Positions 15,264 to 21,903 of a stretch of DNA of 23,394 bases are shown here, in pieces. The stretch comes from RECO01 sp050485385 (GTDB lineage Bacteria > Pseudomonadota > Alphaproteobacteria > Geminicoccales > Geminicoccaceae), in the NCBI GenBank assembly GCA_050485385.1, contig JBJHBG010000077.1:1-23394 (forward strand), given 5' to 3'. The notes below the pieces were generated by a model. It ran no database searches. It had not been told where the DNA came from and worked only from the letters and a program-made list of their open reading frames with translations. Position numbers and translations under genes: made by a program. Position 1 is the stretch's first letter, and every line of letters starts with the position of its first letter.

Positions 15264-15342
15264 TCATCGAGGTCGTTCCAGCTTCGGGTTGGTCCTTGCA
15301 ACCCCACCCCAGCCGGAACGCCTCGGTGGCCACCGCGCCGAC

Positions 15343-15384
15343 GGCCGTCCCCTACGGCGCCATCTCGGAAGCGCGGGGACGGCC
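15343..15384. repeat. Palindromic insertion F (42 bp) in the IS256 right end
   Basis: It begins GGCCGTCCCC and ends GGGGACGGCC, an exact 10-bp inverted repeat, with GCGC/GCGC pairing inside. It is flanked by the 6-bp direct repeat GCCGAC (15337-15342 and 15385-15390). It lies in the non-coding end of the element between the transposase start and the terminal repeat. Confidence 0.75.
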
Positions 15385-15398
15385 GCCGACGCTGCCGT

Positions 15399-15409
15399 CA
15401 GCTACACCA
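15399..15409. repeat. IS256 terminal inverted repeat, right
   Basis: CAGCTACACCA, the reverse complement of 13837-13847. Confidence 0.65.
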
Positions 15410-15601
15410 TCACCCGGGACGTGACCATCAACCGGCGACGAGTTGCCGGTCATGGTGCTGGCGCCGCCGCCGTCGGCGAGGCGGCCCAGCGATCGACGTC
15501 CTCGTGGACGAAGCACGCGGCGCGCTGTCCGGCTGCCACGACGACCTCGGGCGGGATCGTCTCGGTGCGACGGCTCCGGCCGGGCCGCCGCGCTTCGCCG
15601 A
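15410..15601. other. Short non-coding stretch between the IS256 end and the hydantoinase gene
   Basis: About 190 bp downstream of the hydantoinase stop. No gene is supported. A short minus-strand frame here is protein-like but has no start, no ribosome site and no family I recognise. Confidence 0.4.
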
Positions 15602-17056
15602 TCAGGGTAGGGCGACGCCGTCCACGGGTGAGAACGGCGTGCCGAAACGACCCGTCGGGGCGACGGCCTGATAGGGATCGCGCCGCAGCAAGGTCCCCCG
15701 CCCAAGGTCAGCCATCACCTCGCCCTCCTCGACCACGATCTCGCCGCGCGCGATCGTGGTCGTCGGCCAGCCCTGCACGACGTGTCCCTCGTAGGGCGTG
15801 AAGTCGACGGCATGGTGCAGGCGGTCATTCGCGATCGTCACCTTGCGCTCCGGGTCCCAGAGCACCAGATCGGCGTCCGCACCGACGGCGATCGTTCCCT
15901 TGCGGGGGGAGAGCCCGAAGAGTTCGGCGGCATTGGTAGCGGCCAGCCGGGCGAAGGTGGGCAGATCGATACGACCCTTGCTGACGCCTTCCGAGAACAG
16001 GATCGGCAGCCGCGTTTCGATGCCCGGGATCCCGTTCGGGATCCGGTCGAACGAGGCCTCGGTGCCGTGGACCATCTTGCCGTTCGGATCGGCGAAGCGA
16101 TAGGGAGCGTGGTCGGACGAAACCACGCCGAGAACGCCGCGCCGGAGGTAGTCCCAGAGCGCCTGCTGGTCTTCGGCGCTGCGCGCCGGCGGACTGAAGA
16201 CGAACTTCGCACCTTCGAATCCGGGACGGTCGAGGTCCTCGTGCGTCAGCACGAGATATTGCGGGCAGGTTTCAGCGAACACCTTGAGGCCCCGGCGCTG
16301 GGCGCGCTCGATCTCCGCCGCCGGCTCGGCGCCCGAGACGTGGAAGATCTGGATCGGCACGTCGACGAGTTCGGCCAGCATGACCGCCCGATGCACGGCC
16401 TCCCGCTCGACTGCGATCGGCTTGGCCCAGCAGTGGTACTTCGGCGCCGTGAGGCCGGCGGCGAGGAGGCGCTCGGTCAGGAACAGGATGGCGTGGTCGT
16501 TCTCGGCATGGACCGTCACGATCGCCCCGTGGCGCCGCGCCACCGCCAGGAGCTGCAGGATCTGGCCGTCGTCGAGGGCAGCGCCCGCGTAGGTCATGAA
16601 GAGCTTGATCGAACGGTGCCCCTGCTCGATCAGACCGGGCAACTCGGCGAGCACCTCGGGGCGCGGGTCGACGACGAGGAGGTGGAAACCGTAGTCGACG
16701 AGCGAGGCCTGTGCCCGTGCCTGCTGGCGGGCCACGGCCTCGGCCAGCGAGCCGCCGCGAACTTGGCGGGCGAAGCAGACGATGCTGGTGGTCCCCCCGG
16801 CGGCGGCCGCCGCCGTTCCCGACGCGAAGGTTTCCGCGTTGTGGACGTCGCCATCCGCGGGCTCCTCGATGTGGCAGTGGGTGTCGATGCCGCCGGGCAG
16901 AACCAGGCGATGCCGGGCGTCTACTTCCCGCGCGCCGGCCGTCAGGTCTTCGCCGATCGCAACGATGCGCCCGGCGCGAACGCCGACGTCGGCCGGTGCA
17001 ACGCCTCCGGCGGTGACCACGATGCCGCCGCGAACCACCAAATCGTAGCTGGACAT
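15602..17056 (-). CDS. hydA: Hydantoinase / dihydropyrimidinase-type cyclic amidohydrolase
   Basis: Enzymes of this family open the ring of cyclic ureides or amides (hydantoins, dihydropyrimidines) by hydrolysis. The 484-residue protein has the full binuclear metal site: H60 and H62 (GIDTHCHIEEP), the lysine expected to be carboxylated, K151 (SIKLFMTYAG), H183 (VHAEND), H239 (IFHVSG) and D315 (SSDHAPYRF). A beta-sandwich N-terminus (DLVVRGGIVVT) and a C-terminal part (GADADLVLWDP) are typical. The ATG at 17056 has a GGGAGA ribosome site; the longer open frame upstream is a shadow of the amidohydrolase gene. It is the last gene of a TRAP transporter operon, 101 bp after the isochorismatase-fold enzyme, which suggests the two act in sequence on an imported cyclic ureide. 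Precise substrate unknown. Confidence 0.92.
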   Translation of the reverse strand: MSSYDLVVRGGIVVTAGGVAPADVGVRAGRIVAIGEDLTAGAREVDARHRLVLPGGIDTHCHIEEPADGDVHNAETFASGTAAAAAGGTTSIVCFARQVRGGSLAEAVARQQARAQASLVDYGFHLLVVDPRPEVLAELPGLIEQGHRSIKLFMTYAGAALDDGQILQLLAVARRHGAIVTVHAENDHAILFLTERLLAAGLTAPKYHCWAKPIAVEREAVHRAVMLAELVDVPIQIFHVSGAEPAAEIERAQRRGLKVFAETCPQYLVLTHEDLDRPGFEGAKFVFSPPARSAEDQQALWDYLRRGVLGVVSSDHAPYRFADPNGKMVHGTEASFDRIPNGIPGIETRLPILFSEGVSKGRIDLPTFARLAATNAAELFGLSPRKGTIAVGADADLVLWDPERKVTIANDRLHHAVDFTPYEGHVVQGWPTTTIARGEIVVEEGEVMADLGRGTLLRRDPYQAVAPTGRFGTPFSPVDGVALP

Positions 17057-17157
17057 GCCGCTTTCTCCCGGGGCCGTTGACTTCGCCGACCGCGCCTCCG
17101 AGATCGACGGCGATCCCGGGGCCGGTGCGGGCGTGGGGGGATGATCGTGGTCGAGGG

Positions 17158-17823
17158 TCAGGCCCGGACCGCACCGTCGACCGGCAGCCTGCCGAGATAG
17201 GCCACCACGTCGTCGGTGGGGACGACGTCCGCGTAGCGCATGTCGATGTCCGTAAGGTTGCACTCGTGTGCCAAGGGCGAGCGGTCGCCCACGCCCTCCC
17301 GCACGACGATGGTGTGGAAGTTGTTGTTGTGCGCGCACTCGGCGGTCGCGCGCACGCAGCCGCTGGTGCTGCACCCGGTAATGATCAGGGTATCGATGCC
17401 GCGACCCACCAGATGGCCCAGGAACGGCGTGCCCCAGAACACCGACGCGCGTTGCTTCTCCAGCAGCGGCTCGTCGTCGCGGCGCTCCAGCCGAGGGTCG
17501 AGTTCAACCAGTTCGCTGCCGCGGTCGAGCGAGTGCATGGCCGACAGGTGCGGCAGCTTCCGGCCGACGGGGCCGACCGATTCCGACCCGCCGGGCTCGT
17601 AGGCCATGGTCGAGAAGAACACCGGCACGCCGTTGGCGCGGCCGGCTTCGAGCACCCGCAGGATGCTCGCCATGACACCGCCGACATGGCGCGAGCCCAA
17701 GGGCGAGCTTTCGTCCATCCACGACTTGGCCATGTCGATCACGACGATGGCCGGGCGCCGACCGAAACCGACGCGGCCGCCGAAACCGCGCGACAGATAG
17801 AATTCCCTGACTTCCTCGTACAT
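17158..17823 (-). CDS. Isochorismatase-family cysteine hydrolase (N-carbamoylsarcosine amidase-like)
   Basis: This 221-residue cytoplasmic hydrolase has the Asp-Lys-Cys triad of the family: D30 in IVVIDMAKSW, K123 in LLEKQRASVFWGT, and C156 in TGCSTSGCVRATA, the last preceded by the usual cis-peptide region. Length and motifs resemble N-carbamoylsarcosine amidohydrolase and related ureido- or amide-cleaving members rather than true isochorismatases. A GGAGGG ribosome site sits five bases before the ATG at 17823. It lies between dctM (50 bp) and the hydantoinase gene (101 bp) on the same strand. The natural reading is that it splits the N-carbamoyl product of the hydantoinase into amine or amino acid plus CO2 and ammonia; maleamate-type amides are an alternative. 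Confidence 0.88.
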   Translation of the reverse strand: MYEEVREFYLSRGFGGRVGFGRRPAIVVIDMAKSWMDESSPLGSRHVGGVMASILRVLEAGRANGVPVFFSTMAYEPGGSESVGPVGRKLPHLSAMHSLDRGSELVELDPRLERRDDEPLLEKQRASVFWGTPFLGHLVGRGIDTLIITGCSTSGCVRATAECAHNNNFHTIVVREGVGDRSPLAHECNLTDIDMRYADVVPTDDVVAYLGRLPVDGAVRA

Positions 17824-17873
17824 GCATCCCTCCAGCGTTGGGAACGGCGGCCGTGCCGCCGTCCGCGTCTTCG

Positions 17874-19151
17874 TCAGCGTACGTCGTAGAGCAAACCCGG
17901 CAGTCCCAGCGTGAGCACGGGAAAGACCGCGATCAGGCCCAGCACGACGAACAGGGGCACCATGAACGGCAGGCACGCGCGCACCATCTGGTCGAAGCGC
18001 AAATCGGCGATCCGGCCGACGATGAACAGCAAGAGCCCGACCGGCGGCGTCATCAGCCCGATCATCAACGTGAGCACCATGATGACGCCGAACTGGAGCC
18101 GGCTGATCTCGAAGGCGTCGAGCGCCGGCAGCATCAACGGCGTCAGCACCAGAATGGCCGCGGTCGTCTCGAGGAACATCCCGGCGATCACCAGCACCAC
18201 GACGAACACCAGGATCACGCCCTCGCGGCTGCCGACCAGGCTCAAGAGGCTCTGCGTCAGCATCAGCCCGACGTTCTCGCGGATGATGATCCAGCCGAAC
18301 AAGGTGGCCGCACCGACGATCAGGAGCACGACCGCGGTGGTCTCGAAGGTGTCGAACAGTACCCGCAACAAGCGGCGCCAGGTGAGCGTGCGATAGACGC
18401 AGGCGCCGACCAGAGCGGCGTAGATCGCAGCCACCACGGCCGCCTCGGTGGCGGTGAAGATGCCCGCCAGCATGCCGCCGAGCAGGATCACCGGCATCAG
18501 CAGCGCCGGCAGGCTGGCGAGGAACACGCGGATCGCCTCGCCCAGCGGAAAGACGCGATCGGTCGGAAAGCCGCGCCGGTGGGCGATGATGGCGACCATG
18601 ACGTGCAGCGACAGCGCCATCAGCAGCCCCGGCACGATGCCGGCGACGAACAGCTGGCCGATCGAAACGTTGGCCGTCACCCCGTAGATGACCATCGAGA
18701 TGCTCGGCGGGATGATCGGGCCGATGGTCGACGAGGCGGCGGTGATGCCGGCGGCGAACTCCTTGGGGTAGCCCGCATCGCGCATGGCCTTGATCTCGAC
18801 CGTGCCGAGGCCGCCGGCATCGGCGATCGCCGCCCCGCTCATGCCCGAGAAGAAGAGGCTGGCGACGATGTTGACGTGCCCCAGCCCACCCTTGATCCAG
18901 CCGACCAGCGCGCGGGCGAAGGTGAACACCCGCTCGGTGATGGCGCCGGCGTTCATCAGGTGGCCGGCGAGGATGAAGAACGGGATGGCGAGCAGCGGGA
19001 ACTTGTTGATGCCGTCGTAGCTCTGCTGCACCGCGATCAGCGGGTGGATGTCGTTGACCAGGATGTAGAGCAGCGAGCTGATGCCGAGCGCGGCGAACAC
19101 CGGCACCCCCAGGAGCATCAGGACGAGCAGCGAGCCGATCAGAAGGATCAT
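17874..19151 (-). CDS. dctM: TRAP transporter large permease subunit (DctM family)
   Basis: The 425-residue, roughly twelve-helix membrane protein is the transport subunit of a tripartite ATP-independent periplasmic transporter, which uses a sodium gradient to bring in organic acids and related solutes. Characteristic blocks are PLLAIPFFILAGHLMN, FFSGMSGAAIADAGGLG, ITAASSTIGPIIPPSI, and near the C-terminus GMFLETTAAILVLTPL and LMIGLMTPPVGLLLF. The ATG at 19151 overlaps the stop of dctQ in an ATGA, so the two permease subunits are translationally coupled. The same frame upstream of 19151 is a shadow of dctQ. Substrate is set by the DctP protein and is inferred from the two hydrolases downstream. 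Confidence 0.96.
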   Translation of the reverse strand: MILLIGSLLVLMLLGVPVFAALGISSLLYILVNDIHPLIAVQQSYDGINKFPLLAIPFFILAGHLMNAGAITERVFTFARALVGWIKGGLGHVNIVASLFFSGMSGAAIADAGGLGTVEIKAMRDAGYPKEFAAGITAASSTIGPIIPPSISMVIYGVTANVSIGQLFVAGIVPGLLMALSLHVMVAIIAHRRGFPTDRVFPLGEAIRVFLASLPALLMPVILLGGMLAGIFTATEAAVVAAIYAALVGACVYRTLTWRRLLRVLFDTFETTAVVLLIVGAATLFGWIIIRENVGLMLTQSLLSLVGSREGVILVFVVVLVIAGMFLETTAAILVLTPLMLPALDAFEISRLQFGVIMVLTLMIGLMTPPVGLLLFIVGRIADLRFDQMVRACLPFMVPLFVVLGLIAVFPVLTLGLPGLLYDVR

Positions 19152-19648
19152 GCCCCGCCCCGCAGCGTCCGGCGCGCGTTCGCAACCATTTGCCAGCCGA
19201 GCCGCAGGGCGGCGCCGGCGAACCCGACCACCAGCGCGCCGTAGGCGTAGCTCAACGGCATGCCCATGGCCGCGCTGCGGGAGCGGTGCAGGATCTGGCA
19301 CAGCTCGAAGGCCAGCCACGCCATGTAGACGAAGAAGACGAGGCACACCGCGTCGAGCAGCAGCGCGAGCGCGCGCCGCAGGGCCGGCGGCAGGTGCGCG
19401 TCGAGGAGGTCGATGCGGATGTGGGTGCCGCGGCGCACGCCGGTGATCAGGCCGATGAACACGATGTAGCCCAGCCCGTATCGGGCCGCCTCTTCCGGCC
19501 AGGAGAGGCTGTCGTTGAGGACGTAGCGGTAGAAGACGCCGAGGCTCATGATGACCAGGACGGCCACGAGCAGCATCAGGCCCAAGGCGTCCTCGGGCGT
19601 GGACGGCCGAATGGACGGCCCATCGGTGGCAGCGTCGTCATCGTACAT
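19148..19648 (-). CDS. dctQ: TRAP transporter small permease subunit (DctQ family)
   Basis: This 166-residue protein with four hydrophobic segments (about residues 22-42, 58-75, 95-117 and 135-155) is the small membrane partner of DctM. The family-typical YRYVLNDSLSWPEEAARYGLG and the basic loop RRGTHIRIDLL are clear. The start at 19648 is preceded by AAGG and GAGGA stretches; neither is well spaced, so the start is probable rather than certain. In this assembly the frame happens to be open across the N run into dctP, but the sequence between is a non-coding hairpin, so I do not regard them as one protein. Its stop overlaps the dctM start. Confidence 0.9.
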   Translation of the reverse strand: MYDDDAATDGPSIRPSTPEDALGLMLLVAVLVIMSLGVFYRYVLNDSLSWPEEAARYGLGYIVFIGLITGVRRGTHIRIDLLDAHLPPALRRALALLLDAVCLVFFVYMAWLAFELCQILHRSRSAAMGMPLSYAYGALVVGFAGAALRLGWQMVANARRTLRGGA

Positions 19649-19688
19649 GCGACGGCGAACCTTCGTCCTCGTGGGTCGGGGCCGGCGA

Positions 19689-19718
19689 GGGGGCGCCGCC
19701 CGACGGGCGCGCGCCCCC
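19689..19718 (-). repeat. Strong stem-loop between dctP and dctQ
   Basis: Arms GGGGGCGC (19689-19696) and GCGCCCCC (19711-19718) pair perfectly. Inside, CGCCC and GGGCG pair around GAC with one bulged base. There is no T-tract. Such stems after a binding-protein gene often stabilise its mRNA or reduce expression of the following permease genes. The assembly gap begins 11 bp away, possibly because this structure is hard to sequence. Confidence 0.65.
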
Positions 19719-19729
19719 CGATGCCGGGC

Positions 19730-19739
19730 NNNNNNNNNN
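19730..19739. other. Assembly gap (10 N)
   Basis: Ten unknown bases at the 3' end of dctP. The true gap length is not known. The stop codon of dctP lies in or beyond it. Confidence 0.99.
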
Positions 19740-20743
19740 GGCGTGACCGACTCGACGGCCTGGATCCGCGCCACCAGTTCGTCGGACCAGCCGTGCCGTG
19801 CCTTCAGCTCTTCGCTGACGTCGCGGGTGGCGTCGATGAACGGCTGCTTGTCGGGGGCGGTGAACTCGATCATGCCCGCCGCCGTCATCTGGTCGCGGAG
19901 GTCGTTCTCCAGCTCGATGTTGCCCGCCGCCGAGCCGTCGGCGAAGATTTCGGCGCCCTCGCGCAGGCAGGCCCGCTCGGCCTCGGACAGGCGCTGCCAG
20001 GCCGGGTCGCTGACGATCAGGGCGATGAACTCGAACAGGTGTTCGGTCAGCGCCACGTAGTCCTGCACCTCGTAGAGCTTGTGCGAGTAGGTGACCGGCA
20101 GCGGGTTGACCGAGGCGTCCGCCACGCCCTGCTGCAGCCCCATGTAGACCTCGGCGAACGGGATCGGCGTCGGGTTGGCGCCGATCGCGCGCGGGAAGGC
20201 CATGAAGATCTCGGTGTCGGGCACGCGGATCTTGAGGCCCTGGACGTCGTCCAGGCCGTTGATCGGCCGCCCGCGCGAGGAGACGTTGAAGGCGCCGTGA
20301 TAGCCGAAGGCCAGCATGTGCAGGCCGGTCGCCTCGTTGAAGCCGTCCATCAGCTCGCGGGCCACGTCGCTGCGCTGGTAGCCCCAGGCATGGTAGCGGT
20401 CACGGAACAGGTAGGGCAGCGTGCTTACGCCGACCGCCGGATGGTCCCGCATCGCCCACGACAGGCCGGTTTCGATGATGTCGATGCCGCCGAACTTCAC
20501 CTGGTCGTTCATCGCCGCTTCGTTGCCCAGCTGCGAGGCGGGGAAGACCTGGACCTCCAGCGAACCGTCCGTGCACGCGGCGACGTGTTCCACGGCGGCA
20601 ACGGTAGCTAGGTGGTGTGGATTTTCCAGTTCGTAGCCGTGGGCGAGCCGCAGGATCGTCTGGGCGTCGGCGCTGGTGGCGATGAGGGCGGTGACGAGCC
20701 CTGCGGTGGCAAGCAGCGTGGAACGGGCAGAGGCGGGATGCAT
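19740..20743 (-). CDS. dctP: TRAP transporter substrate-binding protein (DctP family), 3' end in gap
   Basis: This periplasmic solute-binding subunit catches the substrate and hands it to DctQM. Residues 1-27 form a Sec signal peptide ending in ADA, giving a mature start near QTILRLAHGYELENPHH. Typical TRAP features follow: GNEAAMNDQVKFGGIDI, LPYLFRDRYHAWGY, and the conserved KIRVPDTEIFMAFPRAIGANPTPIPFAEVYMGL region (arginine in RVP as the usual carboxylate anchor), then GVADASVNPLPVTYSHKLYE. 334 residues are visible, so only the extreme C-terminus is lost in the N run. The ATG at 20743 is chosen over one 21 bases upstream because it has GGAGG eight bases before it and starts the signal peptide. 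It is the first gene of the catabolic operon. Confidence 0.93.
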
Positions 20744-20762
20744 GGACAGACCTCCAGCTTGC

Positions 20763-20790
20763 AACGACGTTTCGCTAATAAAACGTCGTT
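20763..20790. promoter_or_regulatory. Perfect palindromic operator candidate between dctP and the IclR regulator
   Basis: AACGACGTTT (20763-20772) and AAACGTCGTT (20781-20790) form an exact 10-bp inverted repeat around an 8-bp AT-rich centre. It lies 20 bp upstream of the dctP start in the only divergent spacer of this locus. A second, weaker inverted repeat TGTCAC/GTGACA (20794-20799, 20815-20820) lies next to it. The IclR-family protein encoded across the spacer is the likely binder. The AT-rich centre may also overlap the dctP -10 region. Confidence 0.7.
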
Positions 20791-20967
20791 CTGTGTCACG
20801 AATGGCCTGGACCAGTGACAGCGACGCCGCGGCTTTGTCAAGCGCCGGGCATCGGCGCCGGCGGCACGCTACGGACGATCCGCACGCCCACGCCCGCGCT
20901 GGTCAGCGGACGTCAGGGCCGCTACCAGTCGCGCCGTCATTTGGAACGCCGCATTTCGAGGAGCGAA

Positions 20968-21903
20968 ATGATCGACCGCCCTTCTCCGCCGCCGCCCACG
21001 TCCTCTCCGGAGGTCGCTTCGTCGACGGCCGAACTACGCCAGGACGGACTGCACTGGGTGCTGCGTCCGAGCGACCCGCCCGACTTCGCGCGCAACGCCC
21101 CCTTGGGCGTGGTTCCCGCCCTGGAGCGGGCGATCGCCATCATCGCCTACCTCAACCGCGCCGCGCCGCGGCCGGTCGCGCTGGCCGAACTCTCGGCGAC
21201 GCTGGAGATCTCCAAGAGCCATTGCTTCTCGCTGTTGAAGACCCTGGTGCATTACGACTGGCTGCATTTCGACGCTGCGACCAAGACCTATCGCCTGCAA
21301 TCGGGCATCCTGCGCGATGCGGCATCGGTCCTGAACGATTCGGCAACGATCGAGCTCGTCCGGCCGGCCCTCGCGACGCTGGTCGACCGGGTACGGGTGC
21401 CCTGCCTCCTGTCCCGGCCGCTGGTCGACGACAGCTTCGTCGTCGTCGATCGGTTCGACGCCGGTTGCGATCTGGAAATCGCGGTCCCGGTGGGGCACCG
21501 CTTCCCCCGCGACGCCTGCGCGCAGATGCGCGCTTATCTGGCCTGGAGCGACGAGGAACGGGTCGAGCGCTGGTTCCGCAGCTGGCATCCCTTGCGCTAC
21601 ACCGAACGGACCCTGATCGACGCCGGTGCTATCCGCGCCGAGATCGCCGCCACCCGGCGGCGCGGCTATGCGCGGAGCCTCGGGGAGTTCACCGACGGGC
21701 TGATGGCGCTGGCCCTGCCGCTGTTCGACCGTCACGGCGAGGTTGCGTTCGTCTTCAACTGCTCGTCGCTGCTGCCGATGCTGAAGCCGCGCGAGACGGA
21801 CGTCGCCAGCGCCATGATCGAGACGGCGCGGGACATCCATCGCGCGCTCGGCGCGCCCGTACCGAAGGATTTTCCACAGGCCCCCGTCGCAAATGAGTTG
21901 TAG
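20968..21903 (+). CDS. IclR-family transcriptional regulator
   Basis: This 311-residue regulator is divergent from the TRAP/hydantoinase operon and presumably controls it in response to a pathway compound. A winged helix-turn-helix spans about residues 48-112 (ALERAIAIIAYLNRAAPRP, LAELSATLEISKSHCFSLLK, then the wing KTYRLQSG), followed by the GAF-like IclR effector domain to about residue 305, with PVGHRFPRDACAQMRAYLAW and the late FVFNCSS strand. The protein has an unusual proline- and acid-rich N-terminal extension of about 45 residues. The ATG at 20968 has GAGGAG five bases before it and is preferred over an upstream ATG at 20815 that would place coding sequence inside the divergent spacer. 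Family certain, ligand unknown. Confidence 0.92.
   Translation: MIDRPSPPPPTSSPEVASSTAELRQDGLHWVLRPSDPPDFARNAPLGVVPALERAIAIIAYLNRAAPRPVALAELSATLEISKSHCFSLLKTLVHYDWLHFDAATKTYRLQSGILRDAASVLNDSATIELVRPALATLVDRVRVPCLLSRPLVDDSFVVVDRFDAGCDLEIAVPVGHRFPRDACAQMRAYLAWSDEERVERWFRSWHPLRYTERTLIDAGAIRAEIAATRRRGYARSLGEFTDGLMALALPLFDRHGEVAFVFNCSSLLPMLKPRETDVASAMIETARDIHRALGAPVPKDFPQAPVANEL

Larger units (their letters stand above)
13837..15409 (-). mobile_element. IS256-family insertion sequence carrying five palindromic insertions
   Basis: Inverted terminal repeats TGGTGTAGCTG (13837-13847) and its reverse complement (15399-15409) bracket an IS256-type transposase gene. The true termini may extend a few bases further out. 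The span is 1573 bp. Removing the five hairpin insertions described separately (about 41, 62, 37, 73 and 48 bp, duplications included) leaves about 1.31 kb, a normal size for this family. No matching 8- or 9-bp target duplication is evident outside the repeats, perhaps because the IS1111-type insertion altered the left junction. The element is broken. Confidence 0.75.

Noticed and set aside
15428..15604. Protein-like minus-strand frame after the hydantoinase stop (contains ETIPPEVVVAAG and FVHEDVDRW)
   Set aside because: It has no start codon or ribosome site of its own and no recognised family. It could be a gene fragment but cannot be supported.
19148..20764. A single DctP-DctQ fusion read through the N run
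   Set aside because: The joining segment is a GC hairpin plus unknown bases, and DctQ has its own ATG. Continuity depends on an arbitrary gap length of ten.
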